Positions 39,564-49,986 of a stretch of DNA of 64,000 nucleotides are shown here, piece after piece. How positions within the stretch are numbered: the stretch's first letter is position 1; every line of letters begins with the position of its first letter. The position numbers and the translations under genes were made by a program. Origin of the DNA: Bacteroidota bacterium (GTDB lineage Bacteria > Bacteroidota > Bacteroidia > Bacteroidales > SKPS01); assembly GCA_022709695.1 (NCBI GenBank), contig JAKLII010000008.1, positions 124,001 to 188,000 on the forward strand. Direction: 5' to 3'. Under the pieces are notes generated by a model. That model saw nothing but the letters and a program-made list of their open reading frames with translations. It had not been told where the DNA came from and did not search any database.

Positions 39564-42353
39564 ATGAAGCTTCCTTTCTCCTTTAAGTCGGTATTACCCT
39601 ATGGCATTGCCGTGGTGGTATTTTATCTGATCACCATTGTGTACTTCAATCCCATTCTGGATGGGAAACAGCTGGAGCAGGCGGATATCAAGAACCACCT
39701 GGGCGCATCGAAGGAGATCGACGACCACCGGGCAAAGTATGGTGAAGAGCCCTACTGGACCAATTCGATGTTTGGGGGGATGCCTGCCTATCTGATCTCT
39801 GCGAAGTATGCCTCCGACTTTCTTGCGCATGCAGGGAAGGTGTTTTTTGGCTTTTTACCCATTCCGGCAGGTGCCCTGTTCCTGTACATGCTGGGGTTCT
39901 TTATCCTGATGATGGCCCTGCGTGTCGATCCCTGGCTCGGGATACTGGGGGCTATTGCCTTTGCCTTCTCCTCCTACTTTATTGTGATCCTGGAGGCGGG
40001 GCATAATTCCAAGGCTATTGCCATAGGCTATATGGCACCGGTGCTGGCCGGGGTGATCCTGTTGTACCAGGGGCGTTACTGGGCAGGTGCTGCCATCACG
40101 GCATTGTTTCTCTCCCTTGAGATCAAAGCCACCCACCCGCAGATCACTTATTATCTGATCCTGCTTATTCTGGTGTTCCTCCTCTTTAAACTGATAGATG
40201 CCATTGCCGAAAAACAACTGCGCCGGTTCTTTACGGCTTCTGCCATCTTTGCGGTGGTGGGCATCCTGGCGGTGCTTACCCACCTCACCCCGCTGCTGGC
40301 TATCAACGAATGGGGCAAGGTATCCATTCGTGGGAAATCGGAACTCACCATCGGTCAGGACAACAAAACCTCCGGCCTCGACCGTGACTATGCCACCCAG
40401 TGGAGCTATGGTAAAGGTGAGTCGTGGACCCTGCTGGTCCCCGATTTCAAGGGAGGAGCCACCGGGGCCATCGGAGAGGACCAGGATCTGATCGAAAAAG
40501 TCGATCCGCAACTCCAGCAGAGTATTGCAGGGAGCAACCGCTATTTTGGGGATCAGCCGTTCACTTCAGGCCCGGTGTATGCAGGGGCCATTGTCATGTT
40601 CCTGGCAGTTCTCGGCATGTTCATCCTCAAAGGCAGGCTTAAATGGGCCCTTTTCACGGCAATCCTGCTTTCCATCGTTTTTTCATGGGGGCGCCACATT
40701 CCCGGGTTTACCAACTTCCTGATGGACTACCTTCCTGCCTACAATAAGTTCAGGGCTGTCTCCATGATCCTGGTGATCGCTGAGCTCTGTATCCCGATCC
40801 TGGCTGTGCTGGCAGTTAAAGAGGTTCTGGCACGTCCGGCCCTCCTCAGGGAAAAACTCAACCTCCGCGTATTTAAACTTAACCCCCTGATATTATCTTT
40901 CATCCTCACCGGAGGTATCGCCTTCATCTTCTTTCTGATGCCCTCCACCTTCAATACATTCGAGGCAAAGGGTGAGGAGGATCAGGTACGCCAGAGCGTT
41001 ACACGGCAGTTGCAGCAGAACAATGCTCCCCAGGAACAGGTTGCACAGGCGGTAAACGATTTTGTGCCGCGTTATATGGAAGCGATCCACGGTGTTCGTA
41101 TCAGCATCTTCAAGCAGGATGCCATGCGGTCGTTTATTTATATCCTGCTGGCGGGTGTGCTGCTCTTCCTCTACAGCCGGAATAAGCTGAAGCAGGGGAT
41201 CCTGGTTCCCGGGCTGATCCTGTTTGTGCTCATTGATATGTGGACGGTGAACCGTCGTTACCTGAACAATGAGAACTTCAAGAATAAACGGGTGATGGAA
41301 GTCCCTTTCACCGAAACTGCGGCCGACAAAGCCATACTCGCCGATCCGGCATTGAGTTTCAGGGTCTTCAATACCACAGTCTCTGCATTTAATGATGCTT
41401 CCACCTCCTGGTTCCACAAGTCCATCGGAGGCTACCATGGCGCCAAACTGCGCCGCTACCAGGAGATGATTGACTACCACCTGAATGCCAATAACTACAG
41501 GATCCTTGATATGCTCAACATGAAGTATCTCATACGAAATACCGACAATGGCGTGATGGCGATACCGAATCCCGGTGCCATGGGGAACGCCTGGTTTGTA
41601 AAACAGGTGAAGTGGGCCGATAACCCCGATAAGGAGTATATCTATGTAGGAGATGCTGCAGTGGTAGAGCCTGTCTCAGGCAATGCCCTGCTTACGGTTA
41701 CAGGTACCCATATTACCGCACCGGACACTATATCTGTCAACAAGCCCCTGCAGCTTTCAGTGCCCGCCATGCCCGATTCCGTGTACAATCTCAGGCTGGC
41801 CGATTACCGGCTGCAGGACACTATAGCCTACACCTTTGGCATCAACTCCTCAGACTCCACCCCCGGATTCATGCATATCGCCGACCCGGCTGCCACCGGC
41901 AGGGTGCTGCCCGCCCATTTCAGGGCCCGTATGGTGTACCGCTTCGATCCGGCCAGCACGGCAGTGGTTGACAAAAAATGGAAGGATATTCTGGATGTGA
42001 AGAATCTCACATTCGACAGCTCAGCTACCATCGCCTTAACCGACTACCGGGCAAACCGGCTCGAATATATGGCCAACGCCTCGTCGGATCAGCTGGCTGT
42101 CTTCTCCGAGATTTTCTACGAGAAAGGGTGGAATGCCTATATCGACGGCAAACCGGTACCCCATGGCCGCGCGAACTGGATCCTCAGGGCCATGGTGGTC
42201 CCCGCCGGGAAACACAAGATCGAGTTCAGGTTCGAACCCCGCATCCTGAGCCTCGGCGAACCCATTGCCATAGGGGCTTCGGTAGTTGTGATCCTTCTGG
42301 GGCTTTTTGCCTTGTGGCTGTACTGGAAGAAACTGCCGAAAAGCAGCGTCTGA
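39564..42353 (+). CDS. YfhO-family membrane protein
   Basis: 929 residues with about 12 hydrophobic helices in the first 570 residues and one at the C-terminus, plus a large extracytoplasmic part (about 570-890). YfhO proteins are GT-C-like and, in Firmicutes, move sugars onto teichoic acids; relatives in Bacteroidetes are common but not assigned. Recognisable segments: WTNSMFGGMPAYLIS, LEAGHNSKAIAIGYMAP, MKYLIRNTDNGVMAIPNPGAMG. A near-match -7 box TATTTTCG lies at 39536. Next to FkbM and GT4 genes, which supports a role in surface glycans. Confidence 0.88.
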   Translation: MKLPFSFKSVLPYGIAVVVFYLITIVYFNPILDGKQLEQADIKNHLGASKEIDDHRAKYGEEPYWTNSMFGGMPAYLISAKYASDFLAHAGKVFFGFLPIPAGALFLYMLGFFILMMALRVDPWLGILGAIAFAFSSYFIVILEAGHNSKAIAIGYMAPVLAGVILLYQGRYWAGAAITALFLSLEIKATHPQITYYLILLILVFLLFKLIDAIAEKQLRRFFTASAIFAVVGILAVLTHLTPLLAINEWGKVSIRGKSELTIGQDNKTSGLDRDYATQWSYGKGESWTLLVPDFKGGATGAIGEDQDLIEKVDPQLQQSIAGSNRYFGDQPFTSGPVYAGAIVMFLAVLGMFILKGRLKWALFTAILLSIVFSWGRHIPGFTNFLMDYLPAYNKFRAVSMILVIAELCIPILAVLAVKEVLARPALLREKLNLRVFKLNPLILSFILTGGIAFIFFLMPSTFNTFEAKGEEDQVRQSVTRQLQQNNAPQEQVAQAVNDFVPRYMEAIHGVRISIFKQDAMRSFIYILLAGVLLFLYSRNKLKQGILVPGLILFVLIDMWTVNRRYLNNENFKNKRVMEVPFTETAADKAILADPALSFRVFNTTVSAFNDASTSWFHKSIGGYHGAKLRRYQEMIDYHLNANNYRILDMLNMKYLIRNTDNGVMAIPNPGAMGNAWFVKQVKWADNPDKEYIYVGDAAVVEPVSGNALLTVTGTHITAPDTISVNKPLQLSVPAMPDSVYNLRLADYRLQDTIAYTFGINSSDSTPGFMHIADPAATGRVLPAHFRARMVYRFDPASTAVVDKKWKDILDVKNLTFDSSATIALTDYRANRLEYMANASSDQLAVFSEIFYEKGWNAYIDGKPVPHGRANWILRAMVVPAGKHKIEFRFEPRILSLGEPIAIGASVVVILLGLFALWLYWKKLPKSSV

Positions 42354-42435
42354 CCATATCATGCGCTGGTTCTGATCCGGAGAAGATCCGGTATAATGGA
42401 AATAACCGGTTTTTGTATTTATTAATCTGTTTTAT

Positions 42436-43290
42436 ATGAAATCCCTGAAGGATAATAGCAGATATTTTTTCAGATATATTCTTAAATCATGCCCGGTACG
42501 TACCGGAAAAATTCCTGTCTTAAACCTTTTAACCAGGCTTGGAATAGCAAGGAATTTCACAGCCGTCATCACTTTCGATGAAAACATAAGGGTGCAGGTG
42601 GATCTGGATGACTGGATTCAGAAGCAGATCTTCTTTTTTGGATCTTATCTGCTTGAACAGCAGGAAACACGATACTGGTGTAAGTCTGTTAAGCAGGGTG
42701 AAATAATTCTGGATATCGGAGCGAATATCGGATACTATTCACTGCTCGCATCTAAAAGGATTGGCGGCAGGGGCAGGATTTATGCATTTGAAGCAGCCCC
42801 GGAAACCTTTAAAAAACTTTCCGCCAATATTCAGCGTAATGAAATAGAAAATGTGGTGGCATATAACCTTGCCATTGCTGATTTCAGGGGGACTATAGAC
42901 CTTCATATTGCAGATACTCGGAACTCCGGTATGTCTAGCATTGCTGCCTTTGCAGAAGAATCCGGCCAAACCGTAACGGTTCCTACTGATACTATTGACA
43001 ATTTTGTAAATGACAATTCTGTTGATCGGATAGACAGGGTAAAAATTGATGTGGAAGGGGCAGAAATGCTGGTACTGAAAGGCATGGAAAATACACTGAG
43101 AAAATTCAAACCGGTCATTCACATTGAGTTGATTGACAGTAGGCTCCGGGATGCAGGATCCTCTCTTGCTGAACTCTGGGCGTTCCTTCTGGATCTCGGT
43201 TATCGTGCCTATACCATTGGAAAAAACGATCAATTACTGCCTGTCGGCAACCCCCGTGAAGGCGCATTAATGATATTCAGCGCAAAATAA
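42436..43290 (+). CDS. FkbM-family methyltransferase
   Basis: 284 residues with a SAM site EIILDIGANIGYYSLLA, AFEAAPETFKKLSANIQRNE and VKIDVEGAEMLVLKGME, the FkbM signature. Members O-methylate sugars or polyketides; those near glycosyltransferases usually modify surface glycans. The gene and its neighbours are visibly more AT-rich than the YfhO gene upstream. Followed 58 nt later by a GT4 gene. Confidence 0.9.
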   Translation: MKSLKDNSRYFFRYILKSCPVRTGKIPVLNLLTRLGIARNFTAVITFDENIRVQVDLDDWIQKQIFFFGSYLLEQQETRYWCKSVKQGEIILDIGANIGYYSLLASKRIGGRGRIYAFEAAPETFKKLSANIQRNEIENVVAYNLAIADFRGTIDLHIADTRNSGMSSIAAFAEESGQTVTVPTDTIDNFVNDNSVDRIDRVKIDVEGAEMLVLKGMENTLRKFKPVIHIELIDSRLRDAGSSLAELWAFLLDLGYRAYTIGKNDQLLPVGNPREGALMIFSAK

Positions 43291-43348
43291 AGTGCTCTTT
43301 TCAGGGTTTGCCTTTGGTGCAAATCCGGATTTCTTTTAATATTTAACC

Positions 43349-44509
43349 ATGTTGCAGATACTCCATATAACGCATTGGTTCCCCACCAGGGGGAAGCCTC
43401 ATTCCGGCAGTTTTATTTACAATCATTGTCGTGCTACAGAGGGAGATGGAAAAGCAAAAGCACATATACTGTTCCTGGATCTCCTGAATGGAAGAGGTTT
43501 GCTTCCCGGCATAAAAACCGACCGTTTCCAAACCCCTGAGGGCGTTGATGTAAGGGTTATCAGGCTTACATGGATTTTGTCTCCTTTGGTATATACCTAT
43601 CCGCAACTGCAGTGGATTTTGTTCCACAAAGCCATACAACGTGCAGTCAGGGAGCTCAGGCCTGATCTCATTCACGGGCATGTGATACATCCTGCCGGTG
43701 CTCTTGCAGGGAAAATTGCGCGCCATAACAACCTTCCACTGTTAATAACAGAGCACTGGTCAAATCTGGAAGTATATGTCAGGAAACGGATCAGATCTGA
43801 TTGGGGCCGAAAAGCATACCAGTATTCAAGTTTCATCCTGCCGGTCTCCGATTTTCTGAAACGAAGCATTTGCGATGCTTATCCTGCAGTTACTCCTGAA
43901 AAAGTGGTGGTTGTCCCGAATATCGTGTATGCTGAACATTTTACCTTTCATGCAAAGCCCGCCGCTGCCGGCCCAGTCCTGAAATTTATCATGGTATCTG
44001 CCTGGGTCAGGTACAAGCAGGCCACCAAACGCCCTGATATTGTGATAAAGGCGCTGGGTCTGTTTGCCAAAAACCACCATAAGGACATATCCTTAACTGT
44101 TGTCGGCGATGGGGATATGCTACCTGAAATGAAAACGTTGGTTGCTGAAAACGGGATCAGGGCCACCTTTACCGGATTCCTTCCGTCGCATGAAATTGCT
44201 CGTTTGATGCATGAACACAATTATTTCGTCCATGCATCGGAAATCGAAACCTTCAGTGTGGTAACCGCTGAAGCCATGATGTGCGGACTTCCCGTTGTGG
44301 TTTCAGATACTGGCGCACTACCCGAATTGGTCACCGTTGACAGGGGAGTGGTAACAGGCAACACTATTGAAGAATGGGAAGAAGCCATTCAAAAGGTCAC
44401 CTCAAAAACATTTAATTGCCAGACTATTGCAGCTGAGGTTGCCGAATATTGTTCTCCCGGTAGGATTGGTCATCAGATATATGATCTGTATACAAGATGC
44501 AGAAAATAA
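43349..44509 (+). CDS. Glycosyltransferase, family 4
   Basis: 386-residue GT-B enzyme: acceptor side HWFPTRGKPHSGSFIYNH and LIHGHVIHPAGALAGKIA, GT1_2 domain with VVVVPNIVY, ISLTVVGDGDML, and the donor-binding EX7E region EIETFSVVTAEAMMCGLPVV. Typical of capsule or O-antigen enzymes. Converges on the DNRLRE gene that follows. Donor sugar unknown. Confidence 0.92.
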   Translation: MLQILHITHWFPTRGKPHSGSFIYNHCRATEGDGKAKAHILFLDLLNGRGLLPGIKTDRFQTPEGVDVRVIRLTWILSPLVYTYPQLQWILFHKAIQRAVRELRPDLIHGHVIHPAGALAGKIARHNNLPLLITEHWSNLEVYVRKRIRSDWGRKAYQYSSFILPVSDFLKRSICDAYPAVTPEKVVVVPNIVYAEHFTFHAKPAAAGPVLKFIMVSAWVRYKQATKRPDIVIKALGLFAKNHHKDISLTVVGDGDMLPEMKTLVAENGIRATFTGFLPSHEIARLMHEHNYFVHASEIETFSVVTAEAMMCGLPVVVSDTGALPELVTVDRGVVTGNTIEEWEEAIQKVTSKTFNCQTIAAEVAEYCSPGRIGHQIYDLYTRCRK

Positions 44510-44561
44510 TAAGCTGATCCACGTCAAGTTCATCAACCTAAGGATCAGTTATCGTGTAGCA

Positions 44562-45968
44562 TCATTCTATTACCAGCTTTCTGGCAACTGTGAATTCCTT
44601 GCTTTCCAGTAACAGCGTATAGATCCCTGCTGTAAAGGGAGTTATATCCAGTGTTTTTTCGCTGATATCCTTGAGTTTGGAGTCTATCACCAGTTGCCCT
44701 GCCGGGTTATACAGCCGGATGCGGCCTTCTGCAACAGGCTCTTTCCATCGCAATGTTACCCGATCCCCGGCAGGATTCGGCACCATATCAAATCCTGTCT
44801 CTTTAGCATATTCTGGTGCTGAAATTCCCGATACATAAATACAGGGTGAAATGCCGGTACAGCCATTATAGGTGATAAAAACGGCATAGCTGCCATTGAT
44901 GGAAGGGGTATAACTTTGAAAGACTGCACCCGGGATAATTGAAAATCCAACTTCACAATTAATCCATTGATAGGTGGCGCCGGTTTGATTGGCGGTAAGG
45001 GTAATTCCGGATAAGACGATTGAAGTATCCACCACTGTAACTGAGAGTTGAATATGCTCGATGCTGTCGCAACCTGCAACAGTGGAAAAAGTTTGGGTAA
45101 ATATTCCGGGTGATTTCCGGTAAGCTCCCGCGATCAGTACACTATCACCATGACAAATTGTGATGGTTTTACTTACATGAACCGGTGAGTTTACCCATAA
45201 TGAGGTGACGATTATAGAATCAATACTTGCTACAGAAGTGAGGGTGTCAAAATATAACCCTGTGGTTTTTTGATATGTCCCCTGCAGCAGGATACTGTCG
45301 CCCTTACAGATGGATTGCTGAGCAAATTTATAAATCGGGCATGGTACAACACCAATGGTATAGGTTACCACCAGCTTGGGGTATTTTGCGGGCATCCCGG
45401 CATTGAGGGAGGCAAACAGCAGCGCATTGGTCGCAGCTTCGTTCACCAGCCTCAGCATGAACCCGTAATTGTTTGTGGACATCATATCCTGCACCATTTG
45501 GGTAACATTGATATTGGTGTAATCAAGCAACGGTTGGGTTGTGCCCGGAAGGGTATCCTGGTTGGCGGTGGTAGTGGTCGGCTGGTTGGCCCAGGTAACC
45601 GTTGTGGCTGCCCATGGTTGGGTAACCCGCTGCAAATAGGATGTATTGGCACTTCCTGTATGGCCGCTCAGGGATCCGCTTGGTCCAAGAGCATAAAGGT
45701 TCAGTAGGGCTGAGGTAATGGTGGCATTGGCCGGGATGGTGGAAAGGTCAAAATGGATTAATGCTCTGTTTACATTCAATCCTCCGCTTGTCCCCGGAAT
45801 CGCATACGAGGCATTTTGTGCAGCAGTATTGAAGTTCAGATTGATACCGTTGGGGTAATTGTCGTACCCGATACAGCAATCATAGTCGGCTGTAAGATTT
45901 ACTGTCGTTTGAGCCATAAGGGCTGACAACATAAATGTAAAGACGATACTGAAAATAACCGATTTCAT
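44562..45968 (-). CDS. DNRLRE-domain T9SS cargo protein (type A tail), mosaic of its neighbours
   Basis: 468 residues. Signal peptide (MKSVIFSIVFTFMLSALMAQ), DNRLRE domain (about 22-215) nearly identical to that of the next protein (YDNYPNGINLNFNTA, STIPANATITSALLNLYALG), then two CxGDSxxLxGxY repeats and the ATYQWINCEVG segment matching the 38027-39439 protein, and a type A tail (FDMVPNPAGDRVTLRW ... KEFTVARKLVIE). It thus joins the front of one neighbour to the back of another. ATG at 45968; a TTG three codons upstream is rejected. Confidence 0.88.
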   Translation of the reverse strand: MKSVIFSIVFTFMLSALMAQTTVNLTADYDCCIGYDNYPNGINLNFNTAAQNASYAIPGTSGGLNVNRALIHFDLSTIPANATITSALLNLYALGPSGSLSGHTGSANTSYLQRVTQPWAATTVTWANQPTTTTANQDTLPGTTQPLLDYTNINVTQMVQDMMSTNNYGFMLRLVNEAATNALLFASLNAGMPAKYPKLVVTYTIGVVPCPIYKFAQQSICKGDSILLQGTYQKTTGLYFDTLTSVASIDSIIVTSLWVNSPVHVSKTITICHGDSVLIAGAYRKSPGIFTQTFSTVAGCDSIEHIQLSVTVVDTSIVLSGITLTANQTGATYQWINCEVGFSIIPGAVFQSYTPSINGSYAVFITYNGCTGISPCIYVSGISAPEYAKETGFDMVPNPAGDRVTLRWKEPVAEGRIRLYNPAGQLVIDSKLKDISEKTLDITPFTAGIYTLLLESKEFTVARKLVIE

Positions 45969-45989
45969 ATTTAACAACTGTTTTGATTT

Positions 45990-48623
45990 TTATCTGATCA
46001 AGGTAACTGTTCCTGCAGTAGTATATATCTCATTTTCTGCAATGCCTATTTCAAGCTTCCAGGCATATACTCCTTCTGGAACTGGAATTCCGTTCAGAGT
46101 GCCATCCCATCCTGTCCTGTAGTCGTTCGTTTTGAAAATAAGTTGTCCAAACCTGTTAAACACGAGAAAGGTGTATGGTGATCTGTCAAGAAATTTTCCA
46201 AAGGGGTGGAATACTTTATTAGGCTCAACTGGGCTATTTGGATTGAAGGCAGTTGGTATAAATATTTTTGGGTTGAGTTGAACAGTAACCGCATTAGAAT
46301 ATGTTATCTCGTTTAATCCAAGAGGATTTCCTGAGCCTTCAATTCCTTTGAGGTAATAACTGATTAATCCATTTCCGTCAGAATAATCAGAAAGTTCATC
46401 AGTCCAACTACCTGTTGAAGGTGGGAAGGTAATCAAAGGTATCATTTCAGGAATGTTGTCTTTCGTTCTCCAGATCTCATAAGTGGTTGGAAACCCCAAA
46501 TACCCCATATAATCATTCCATATTAATGAGGCTGAAGTATTTTGATGATCGGGATTACATGCGAGATGAACAGTTTGAACCACGTTTGAAGAATCAGCCA
46601 CAGTTCCACATAAATCAACGGAAACGGTTTGATAATAATAACTCTTTTGGGACACATTTACTGCTAAATCTGTATATTCCAGTGGATTTTGGGCTAACCA
46701 TGGCAAGGTTGCAATTTGGTAGAAATTCCAACCATCTTCCGATTTCAACAAACGGTATTCTTGGGCCGGAAGGTTTATATTGTTGTAAATTATGATCTTT
46801 ATATTTTGATTATTTTCTACAGTAGCATTTTGTATGTAAGGCTTTTCAAGCGAATCAGGCATAGTAATTTTTATACAAGCAATACAGGAGTTACTTGTTT
46901 TTATCTGATCAACAGAAACTGCGACGATTTGATAACAATACTCAGAACCCATATCCAGATTTGAATGAGTAAAAGATGTGCTGCTCCCCCCCATTACGGA
47001 TACCAGAGATGCTGAACCACCATCCTTGGATACATAGATTTTATATGCACCTACCCCTGAATCCATATTTTGGTATTGATTCCAGGAAAGAAACGCTTCA
47101 GACTTACAGTATGGTTGAAAAACTGAAAGGTTGATCAGTTTGTGAACCTGACTGGGTAGACTTTCATTTCCACACGAATCCATAGAGGTAATTGCATATC
47201 CACCTGCGCTGATACATGGTGGATTGTATTGGTCGAAATATTCGGGAGATGAATTTGCATTAATAGTATCTAAGGGGATAAAAACAGTCCCGTCAACGAG
47301 ATAAACAATGGTACTTGTTATCTCTGTACCATTATTTTGTTTCCAGCGAAGTTTTGGGAACCCAGTCAGAGAATCAAGCGTAATAACCTCAAGAATTGGA
47401 GGTGAAGGTGGTATTGAATCATAGAACAAGATGCCTGAAATATTGGAGGCTGAGGAGCAAAATGTCGATGAGACGGGTTGTTGCGTAAGTGTGTCGGAAA
47501 TTTCGATTTTATAGTTGATCCATTCGCTACAGAACTGGATTGTATCTAAATATGAAGTGTCCTGAGTAATCCCAATCTGATTCCATACGCCGGGTGGATG
47601 TTCTCTAAAAACCTGATAATCACCAGTGGAACTTGGTAGCAAAGGTCGGTGGGTCGGGTTCCAAGCGAGAGCACCAATACCTGCTGAAGGATTTAGGTTT
47701 TGTGATGTAAGAAAAATCGTTTGGACTGTGTCTGCTGAATTACTCATGATAAACTGAGGAAAAGCGTAGCGTACTGTCAGGAGGTAGAATATGCTTTGAT
47801 TGTTCGCTCCTGCACCTGGGTGAATCGTACTTAGAGTATTATAATCAAATATTGAGTCAAATTTAGTATATGGGCCATAGTAGTTCCCTGAATACCATAA
47901 ATGATAGCTATTGAATACTTTTCCCACTGTATCAGCATAATTCCAGGTTAACGCAACATCCCCGTTGGATAAAACCTGCAGGCAGTGAATCGGGGGTGCT
48001 GTAACATTAAAAATATAAGTTATTTCAAGCGTAGGAAACTTTGAAGGAACTCCACAATTTAGTGAAGCAAACAGCAGCGCATTGGTAGTTACTTCGTTTA
48101 TCAGCCTGAGCATGAACCCGTAATTGTTGCTGGCCATCATGTCCTGGACCATTTGCGTAACGTTGATATTGGTGTAGTTGAGCAACGGCTGCGTTGTTCC
48201 AGGCAGGATAACCTGGTTGATTGTGGTGGCAGAAGGCTGATTATTCCATGTAACTGTCGTGGTCACCCAGGGCTGGGTAACCCGTTGTAAATACGATTGA
48301 TTGGCACTGCCTGTATGTCCATTCAGCGATCCGTTCTGCCCAAGGGCATACAGGTTAAGCAGGGCTGAGGTAATGATAGCATTGGCTGGAATGCTGGAAA
48401 GGTCAAAATGGATTAATGCTCTGTTTACATTCATCCCTCCGCCTGTCCCCGGAATCGCATACGAGGCATTCTGGGTAGCAGTATTGAAGTTTTGATTGAT
48501 ACCGTTTGGGTAATTGTCGTACCCGATGGAGCAATCATAGTCGGCAACCAGCGTCACGGTAGTTTGAGCCTGACCTATAGAAATCATCAGGCATAACAGC
48601 ATCGTGATGCAGGTATTTTTCAT
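45990..48623 (-). CDS. DNRLRE-domain secreted protein with T9SS type B tail
   Basis: 877 residues. Signal peptide (MKNTCITMLLCLMISIGQAQ), DNRLRE domain (about 22-212), four or more fibronectin-III-like modules (for example TAPPIHCLQVLSNGDVALTW, IPPSPPILEVITLD, KSEAFLSWNQYQNMDSG, HQNTSASLIWNDYMG) and a CHU_C/type B sorting domain: FIPTAFNPNSPVEPNK, FLVFNRFGQLIFKTND and GWDGTLNGIPVPEGVYAWKL. Type B cargo is usually attached or released differently from type A. The gene is AT-rich compared with the core genes around it. It lies 21 nt upstream of the gene at 44562-45968, same strand. Confidence 0.88.
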   Translation of the reverse strand: MKNTCITMLLCLMISIGQAQTTVTLVADYDCSIGYDNYPNGINQNFNTATQNASYAIPGTGGGMNVNRALIHFDLSSIPANAIITSALLNLYALGQNGSLNGHTGSANQSYLQRVTQPWVTTTVTWNNQPSATTINQVILPGTTQPLLNYTNINVTQMVQDMMASNNYGFMLRLINEVTTNALLFASLNCGVPSKFPTLEITYIFNVTAPPIHCLQVLSNGDVALTWNYADTVGKVFNSYHLWYSGNYYGPYTKFDSIFDYNTLSTIHPGAGANNQSIFYLLTVRYAFPQFIMSNSADTVQTIFLTSQNLNPSAGIGALAWNPTHRPLLPSSTGDYQVFREHPPGVWNQIGITQDTSYLDTIQFCSEWINYKIEISDTLTQQPVSSTFCSSASNISGILFYDSIPPSPPILEVITLDSLTGFPKLRWKQNNGTEITSTIVYLVDGTVFIPLDTINANSSPEYFDQYNPPCISAGGYAITSMDSCGNESLPSQVHKLINLSVFQPYCKSEAFLSWNQYQNMDSGVGAYKIYVSKDGGSASLVSVMGGSSTSFTHSNLDMGSEYCYQIVAVSVDQIKTSNSCIACIKITMPDSLEKPYIQNATVENNQNIKIIIYNNINLPAQEYRLLKSEDGWNFYQIATLPWLAQNPLEYTDLAVNVSQKSYYYQTVSVDLCGTVADSSNVVQTVHLACNPDHQNTSASLIWNDYMGYLGFPTTYEIWRTKDNIPEMIPLITFPPSTGSWTDELSDYSDGNGLISYYLKGIEGSGNPLGLNEITYSNAVTVQLNPKIFIPTAFNPNSPVEPNKVFHPFGKFLDRSPYTFLVFNRFGQLIFKTNDYRTGWDGTLNGIPVPEGVYAWKLEIGIAENEIYTTAGTVTLIR

Positions 48624-48684
48624 CTTACTGTGTGTTCAATACTTTTTTATTGGACAGATGTGGTTCATTACTGGAGGGATACTC

Positions 48685-49896
48685 CTATTCCCCCACCAGA
48701 TTCCCATGGATATCGAAGTAGTGCTCCTCCACAAGGTCGAAACCCTGTTTCTTCATCACTACGTAATACAACATCCCGTATTCTTCGTCGTCGATTGCTT
48801 TGCAGGTACGTGTCCGCCACTCGTTGTTGTATTTTTTGTTGAGGAAATCCTGTGCCTTGGAAGGAAGCTCTTTTCTGGGGATATCCCTCTCACCATAGGT
48901 ACCGGCCGCGGCATCCACCTTCTGGTCACTGGCGGCTTTTTCCCATTTGTTATCTTTCTTGTATTCAAGGGCATCCACAGAGTAATCGGGGAAGAAGGTG
49001 GCGATGTGTTTCCCTGATTTGGTGAACTGGAGCGTAGTGGGCAGGATCTCTTCCCCCTCAGCCGGCTGATCTGAATTATCCAGGATAAACACATTGAAAT
49101 ACTTCTCGTTCGGGGTGGCGGTTACATCGTCAATATACAGAAAGTTGTAGCTGTCGATGTTATCGGCAAGGTATTTCTGGATACCCGGGTGGAGGTTCTT
49201 GAGCTTGGTTTTCATCCTTATGGAGGTGTACTGCCATTGCCCTTCGGGGGTAATGATGGTATAGGCGGTATTGCTTCCCGATTTAAAGTCGGCACGGTAG
49301 GCGGTATCTACATCTGACCAGACCACCTCGTCCGATTTCTTCACCCGTTTGGTGAACTCCTTCAGCACCTCTTTGGGCACTTCGATCTCAGGGGCAGCTT
49401 CCTCACCCTCCTTTTTCGGATCCCCTTCGCTCTGAAACTGCCCGGTAGTGTTGAAAAACAGCTTGGTTACCGGAGCATCCTCATCTTCAGCCAGTTTCTT
49501 TGGCACCATCTCTACATAATAGTACTTTTTGTTCGGAAACTCCTGCACAAACTCAGCCTTGCGCATCACCTTCGACCGGTGTTTCTTTTTCATGTACTCC
49601 TGAATATTGGGCTTGAGCTCCGTCTGAAACAGGTCAGTACGCTGGACGGTCTGCCTTCCGTCGCGGGAAAACTCGGCATAGGTCTTTTTGCCCTTGAAGA
49701 CGAATTTCACCGCATATCCATCCCCTTTCATCTCCCAAACCGGCTCGGTCGATTTCCGGAACCTCCTGCTATAGAGGTCCATAACGGCAGGCGCTACCTC
49801 TTTTTCGTCGATGTTCTGCGCCAGAAGAGCGGTACCTGCGGGAAGGAACCACACAATCAGAAAGAGAAGCGGCTTAAAATTGGAGGGCATTTTCAT
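48685..49896 (-). CDS. Exported PepSY-like repeat protein
   Basis: 403 residues with a signal peptide (MKMPSNFKPLLFLIVWFLPAGTALLAQ). The mature part contains three or more modules of the PepSY-like (DUF2874) type: each begins with a helix such as VAPAVMDLYSRRF, VPKEVLKEFTKRV or LPSKAQDFLNKKY and continues with a W-x-(5-10)-YxAxF strand (EPVWEMKGDGYAVKFVF, EVVWSDVDTAYRADF). The family is thought to block proteases or beta-lactamases, but this role is not shown. Highly charged. Function unknown. Confidence 0.8.
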   Translation of the reverse strand: MKMPSNFKPLLFLIVWFLPAGTALLAQNIDEKEVAPAVMDLYSRRFRKSTEPVWEMKGDGYAVKFVFKGKKTYAEFSRDGRQTVQRTDLFQTELKPNIQEYMKKKHRSKVMRKAEFVQEFPNKKYYYVEMVPKKLAEDEDAPVTKLFFNTTGQFQSEGDPKKEGEEAAPEIEVPKEVLKEFTKRVKKSDEVVWSDVDTAYRADFKSGSNTAYTIITPEGQWQYTSIRMKTKLKNLHPGIQKYLADNIDSYNFLYIDDVTATPNEKYFNVFILDNSDQPAEGEEILPTTLQFTKSGKHIATFFPDYSVDALEYKKDNKWEKAASDQKVDAAAGTYGERDIPRKELPSKAQDFLNKKYNNEWRTRTCKAIDDEEYGMLYYVVMKKQGFDLVEEHYFDIHGNLVGE

Positions 49897-49986
49897 GGTA
49901 ATGAAAGGTTAATGGGTACACGGATTTCTACGCATACGAAATTACAATATTTCATAAACCAAATGCAATAACCGGCGCAAAAAACT

